Shown here: positions 5,804 to 8,236 of the stretch, piece by piece
How positions within the stretch are numbered: the first letter of the stretch is position 1
How the letters are laid out: each line of letters starts with the position of its first letter
NCBI GenBank assembly: GCA_964621455.1
Contig: CAZULW010000092.1
Coordinates: forward strand, 1-8,236
DNA: 8,236 nt
Origin: G020354025 sp964621455
GTDB taxonomy: Bacteria; Fidelibacterota; Marinisomatia; SCGC-AAA003-L08; TS1B11
Direction: 5' to 3'
Notes under the pieces: model-generated
Told to the model about the DNA's origin: nothing
The model's database searches: none
The model's input: only the letters and a program-made list of their open reading frames with translations
Program-made: the position numbers and the translations under genes

Positions 5804-6625
5804 TTACAGGACCTGGCAGGCAGGGCATAAGTATGTGCCGCGCTGGGCCACCCGGAGTTTCTTCAGCGGTATGCCGCAGACGGGACAGGGCTCCCCTTCC
5901 CGCCGGAACACCTGCAGCATCTCACGAAACCGCCCCCTGCCGCTTTCGCCGTACTGGAAATTGATAATGGTCGTCCCGTCATGCATAATGCTCTCTGAGA
6001 GTACGTCCCGGATGGCCCGGTGCAGGGCTTTGGCCCTGGCAAAGGTCAGCCGGGAAGCTGGCGTCTCCGGGTGGATGCGGGCCAGGAAGAGGGCCTCATC
6101 CACGTAGATATTGCCCAGGCCGGCAATAAAGGACTGGTCCAGCAGCAGGGGTTTGATGCGGCGCTGGCGGCCCTGCAGCAGGCGGTGAAAGAGCCGGGGC
6201 GTGAACTGGGGGGACAGGGGTTCCGGCCCCAGGCGGGCCTCCAGCGGCGACAGGTCATCCAGGTAGCCTACCCGGCCGAACTTGCGCAGGTCCCGGAAGA
6301 CTAAGCGGCGGCTGTCAGAAAGGTCGAACTCGGCCGTTACGTGGGGCTGGCTTGAAGCTTCGGGATCGCCAGCAGGCAGCACCAGCAGACGGCCGGTCAT
6401 ACGCAGGTGCAAGTGGACGTGGCCCCGGTCCAGGTCAAGCAGAACGTACTTCCCCCGCCGCCGGACAGCGCGGATGGTGCGGCCCGTCACCTGCCGGGTG
6501 AAGTCCTCCGGTGAGATCGGGGCCGTTACCCTGGGCCAGTGGGCGGTGAAACCGATGATAGTCCGCTCCTCAAGCTGGGGGCGCAGGTACCGGACGACCG
6601 TCTCGACCTCGGGGAGCTCGGGCAT
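5804..6625 (-). CDS. mutM: Formamidopyrimidine-DNA glycosylase (Fpg/MutM)
   Basis: 273 residues, normal length. It excises oxidised purines such as 8-oxoguanine and cuts the abasic site by beta/delta elimination, in base-excision repair. The N-terminus 'MPELPEVETV' gives the catalytic Pro2 and Glu3; Lys59 lies in 'RGKYVLLD'. The void-filling residues are Met76 ('LRMTGRL'), Arg114 and Phe116 ('DLRKFG'). The helix-two-turn-helix carries 'LLDQSFIAGLGNIYVDEALF' (161-180), and the zinc finger has Cys247, Cys250, Cys267 and Cys270 ('CPVC' and 'CPAC'). All key residues are intact. The start is fixed by the need for Pro2, yet the bases before it (TTAACTTCCCCCC) have no Shine-Dalgarno. It begins 59 nt after the stop of the co-oriented lipoprotein gene, so the two may share a transcript. 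No clear terminator follows; the palindromic repeats downstream may serve. Confidence 0.98.
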   Translation of the reverse strand: MPELPEVETVVRYLRPQLEERTIIGFTAHWPRVTAPISPEDFTRQVTGRTIRAVRRRGKYVLLDLDRGHVHLHLRMTGRLLVLPAGDPEASSQPHVTAEFDLSDSRRLVFRDLRKFGRVGYLDDLSPLEARLGPEPLSPQFTPRLFHRLLQGRQRRIKPLLLDQSFIAGLGNIYVDEALFLARIHPETPASRLTFARAKALHRAIRDVLSESIMHDGTTIINFQYGESGRGRFREMLQVFRREGEPCPVCGIPLKKLRVAQRGTYLCPACQVL

Positions 6626-6684
6626 GGGGGGAAGTTAAGCAGGGAAGACGTGAGGAGAAGGTGTGATACCGGCTTCTCAGAACA

Positions 6685-7485
6685 TCAGTATTGGTACAGC
6701 ACACTATCCGGGGAGTCCTTCACATGGATGACGACTGCACCACCGCTGCCCTGCCACATTTGGATAGGGGACAGGTCAAAGCGGAGGGTTTTATGAAGCC
6801 ACGCCTCGCAAGTGTCCCAGTGGCCGTCGTGAATGATCACCGCCGGCATCACTGGTGGAACGCTCTCCGCCCAGGCCGTGGAACCGAAGAGGAAAAAGTC
6901 ATGCTCTTTGCAGCCACCACCATAGGCCACATACACCAGCAGGGTCTCGGCTGCCACAGCCGTGCTGTCAATATCAAACCCGTTAACAGGATTATTGAGG
7001 AATTCCTCATAGACGTCATGCGCGAACAGGTTGAGCCGGTCGGTCTCCAACGGTACCGGGTTCACTGAGACCGAGAGCAGGGCGGTGTATTCTTCCGGAT
7101 CGGGCTGCGCGATTTCAGAGGATGGGTACGGATCAAGCTGTAACAGAGTTACCGTGTATTCTTCGGAAAAGACGCTCTTGTGGGCTGCGGAGTCCTCTTT
7201 TAAGACATACCCGTAGATAAACGGTTCGAGGTAGAATGTATCCTGCCCCGCGCCGAACAGCCACAGCTGAATCCCCGCTCGGCCTTGCCAAAAACAATCC
7301 ATCTCCAGCGGGCAGCGGGACTCATTCAGCACGGCCTGGAAGCCGATCTCGATTTCTTCGCCCCCCACCTCCACCAGCTGGCTCTCGCCAAAGGCCAGTT
7401 CAAAAAGTTCTCCGTAGAGTACCTGCGGCGGCTCTTCCTCGCAGGCGGACCACAGTATGAGAAGAATAACCAGCAGCCTTTTCAT
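6685..7485 (-). CDS. Two-domain Cys-containing lipoprotein, function unknown
   Basis: 266 residues from ATG 7485, which has GGAG six bases upstream; a longer frame from a TTG at 7548 overlaps the promoter and is rejected. 'MKRLLVILLILWSAC' is a lipoprotein-type signal with Cys15 (Trp at -3 is atypical). Domain 1 (about 28-90) has the pattern 'GEEIEIGFQAVLNESRCPLEMDCFWQGRAGIQLWL', matching from memory a recurring lipoprotein motif with a DSRCPxxxxCxWxGxA core (here Cys58, Cys64). Domain 2 (about 145-240) has 'LLVYVAYGGGCKEHDFFLF' and 'IIHDGHWDTCEAWLHKTLRFDLSP', with Cys192, His195, His219, His222, Asp224 and Cys226 suggesting a metal site or a disulfide. No enzyme family is recognised. It precedes fpg by 59 nt, but no functional link is evident. 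Confidence 0.85.
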   Translation of the reverse strand: MKRLLVILLILWSACEEEPPQVLYGELFELAFGESQLVEVGGEEIEIGFQAVLNESRCPLEMDCFWQGRAGIQLWLFGAGQDTFYLEPFIYGYVLKEDSAAHKSVFSEEYTVTLLQLDPYPSSEIAQPDPEEYTALLSVSVNPVPLETDRLNLFAHDVYEEFLNNPVNGFDIDSTAVAAETLLVYVAYGGGCKEHDFFLFGSTAWAESVPPVMPAVIIHDGHWDTCEAWLHKTLRFDLSPIQMWQGSGGAVVIHVKDSPDSVLYQY

Positions 7486-7519
7486 ATGATACTCCAGAGT
7501 TTTTGCCGTATTCAAAATT

Positions 7520-7548
7520 AATGTACAGGTAATCATGGCCATTTTCAA
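7520..7548 (-). promoter_or_regulatory. Sigma70-like promoter for the Cys-rich lipoprotein gene
   Basis: Minus-strand TTGAAA (7548-7543) and TACATT (7525-7520) are 17 bp apart, matching the consensus at 5/6 and 4/6. Transcription would start near 7513, leaving a leader of about 28 nt with GGAG ahead of ATG 7485. This arrangement decides the start codon of that gene and may also drive fpg. Confidence 0.55.
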
Positions 7549-7630
7549 GTTATTCCGGCCCCTTTCACTGCCTAGATTTATCCCCCGAAAAGATGTGCCC
7601 GCTCACCCATTTCGTGCCGGTCCCCTAACG

Positions 7631-8236
7631 ATGAAACAGATCACCCCCTTTGCCCAGGCCACCGGACTGGTCCTGTTGGGGTCGCTCATGGCCTCGTCGG
7701 CGGCTATCTGGATCCGCTTCCTGCCGGAGGTCTCCCCCATCTCCATCGGGTTCATCCGGACGGGCGGGGCCGCCATCATCTTCTTCCCCCTGTTCTGGCG
7801 GGAGCGAAGCAAGCGGCGCACCTCCTGGCGCGATTTCCGCTACTCGGTCCTGGCCGGGGTTGCCCTGGCCCTGCACTTCGCCACCTGGATCGCCTCCCTG
7901 TGGTACACCACTGTGGCCCACTCGGTCCTCTTCGTGGCCACCCATCCCATTTTCGTCATCGCCATCTCTCTGGGCATCCTGCGGGTCCCCGTCGCCCGGA
8001 ACCAGATCGTGGGCGCCCTGGTCGCCCTGGCGGGGGTGGTCTTCATCCAGTGGCGGGACCTCGGCTTTACTTCACCGGGGGGCGGATGGTCGGAATCCAC
8101 ATTTGGTAACGCCCTGGCCCTGGCCGGAGGGCTGTTTGCGGCCGTGTATCTTCTCCTCAGCCGGGAGGCCCGCCGGTCACTGAGCACCGTGCTTCACGTG
8201 GAGGTCACCTACGCCACGGCCGCCGTGGTGCTGCTC
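7631..8236 (+). CDS. EamA/DMT-superfamily transporter (3' end outside window)
   Basis: The frame from ATG 7631 is open for 202 codons to the right edge. It shows the ten-helix EamA layout up to the seventh helix: hydrophobic segments at about 8-30, 37-55, 71-91, 95-115, 122-140, 159-177 and 187 onward. Typical family words are 'PISIGFIRTGGAAIIFFPLF', 'ALHFATWIASLWYTTVAHSVLF', 'THPIFVIAISL' and 'GALVALAGVVFIQW', the last ending the first EamA repeat. Such proteins are inner-membrane exporters or importers of small metabolites; the substrate cannot be told. There is no Shine-Dalgarno before the ATG; an 11-codon upstream frame (7593-7628) ends two bases before it. It diverges from the lipoprotein gene across about 145 bp. 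Its third codon positions are richer in GC than those of the neighbouring lipoprotein gene. Confidence 0.9.
   Translation, partial: MKQITPFAQATGLVLLGSLMASSAAIWIRFLPEVSPISIGFIRTGGAAIIFFPLFWRERSKRRTSWRDFRYSVLAGVALALHFATWIASLWYTTVAHSVLFVATHPIFVIAISLGILRVPVARNQIVGALVALAGVVFIQWRDLGFTSPGGGWSESTFGNALALAGGLFAAVYLLLSREARRSLSTVLHVEVTYATAAVVLL

Noticed and set aside
6020..6638. Plus-strand frames opposite fpg
   Set aside because: They are shadows of a complete Fpg with all catalytic and zinc-binding residues on the minus strand.

Overview
The window reads as an ordinary chromosomal stretch of a diderm (Gram-negative-type) bacterium of moderately high GC. The evidence is four proteins with lipobox-type or lipoprotein-like N-termini, a periplasmic HtrA protease, a predicted outer-membrane beta-barrel protein and a lysozyme-like exported protein. 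The mix of CsgG-TPR lipoprotein, small lipoproteins, weak or absent Shine-Dalgarno signals at several starts and short palindromic intergenic repeats suggests an uncultured FCB-type lineage (Marinimicrobia-like or similar). That placement is inference, and no taxonomic marker gene is present.

Layout: positions 1-1007 (minus) hold most of a CsgG-family lipoprotein with a C-terminal TPR, cut by the left edge. A gene-poor gap (1008-1530) follows. At 1531-2094 (plus) is a short exported protein whose sequence matches, from memory, a lysozyme/transglycosylase-like family otherwise met mainly in phages. It converges on an htrA/degP gene (2257-3699, minus); between their 3' ends lie a 26-bp near-palindrome and a UUCG-tetraloop hairpin that probably stops transcription from both sides. 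Upstream of htrA on the same strand are two translationally coupled genes, a predicted outer-membrane barrel protein (4699-5457) and a helical-repeat lipoprotein (3842-4702), with a stop/start overlap of TTGA. A spacer of about 310 bp (5495-5803) is filled with inverted repeats built from TTCGRC/TGAG and CTCA/GAAG words. Next come fpg/mutM (5804-6625, minus) and a two-domain cysteine-containing lipoprotein (6685-7485, minus) with a good sigma70-like promoter. Divergent from these is the start of an EamA/DMT-family transporter (7631 to the right edge, plus).

How the genes fit together: most of the window concerns the cell envelope (surface lipoproteins, a barrel, a periplasmic protease-chaperone and a possible peptidoglycan-cleaving enzyme), with one DNA-repair gene and one transporter. 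I see no mobile element, CRISPR array, tRNA, rRNA or obvious defence system. The items most worth a second look are the phage-type lytic domain in a host-like setting, the coupled barrel/TPR-lipoprotein pair next to htrA, the structured repeat array at 5674-5771, and the unnamed Cys-rich lipoprotein.
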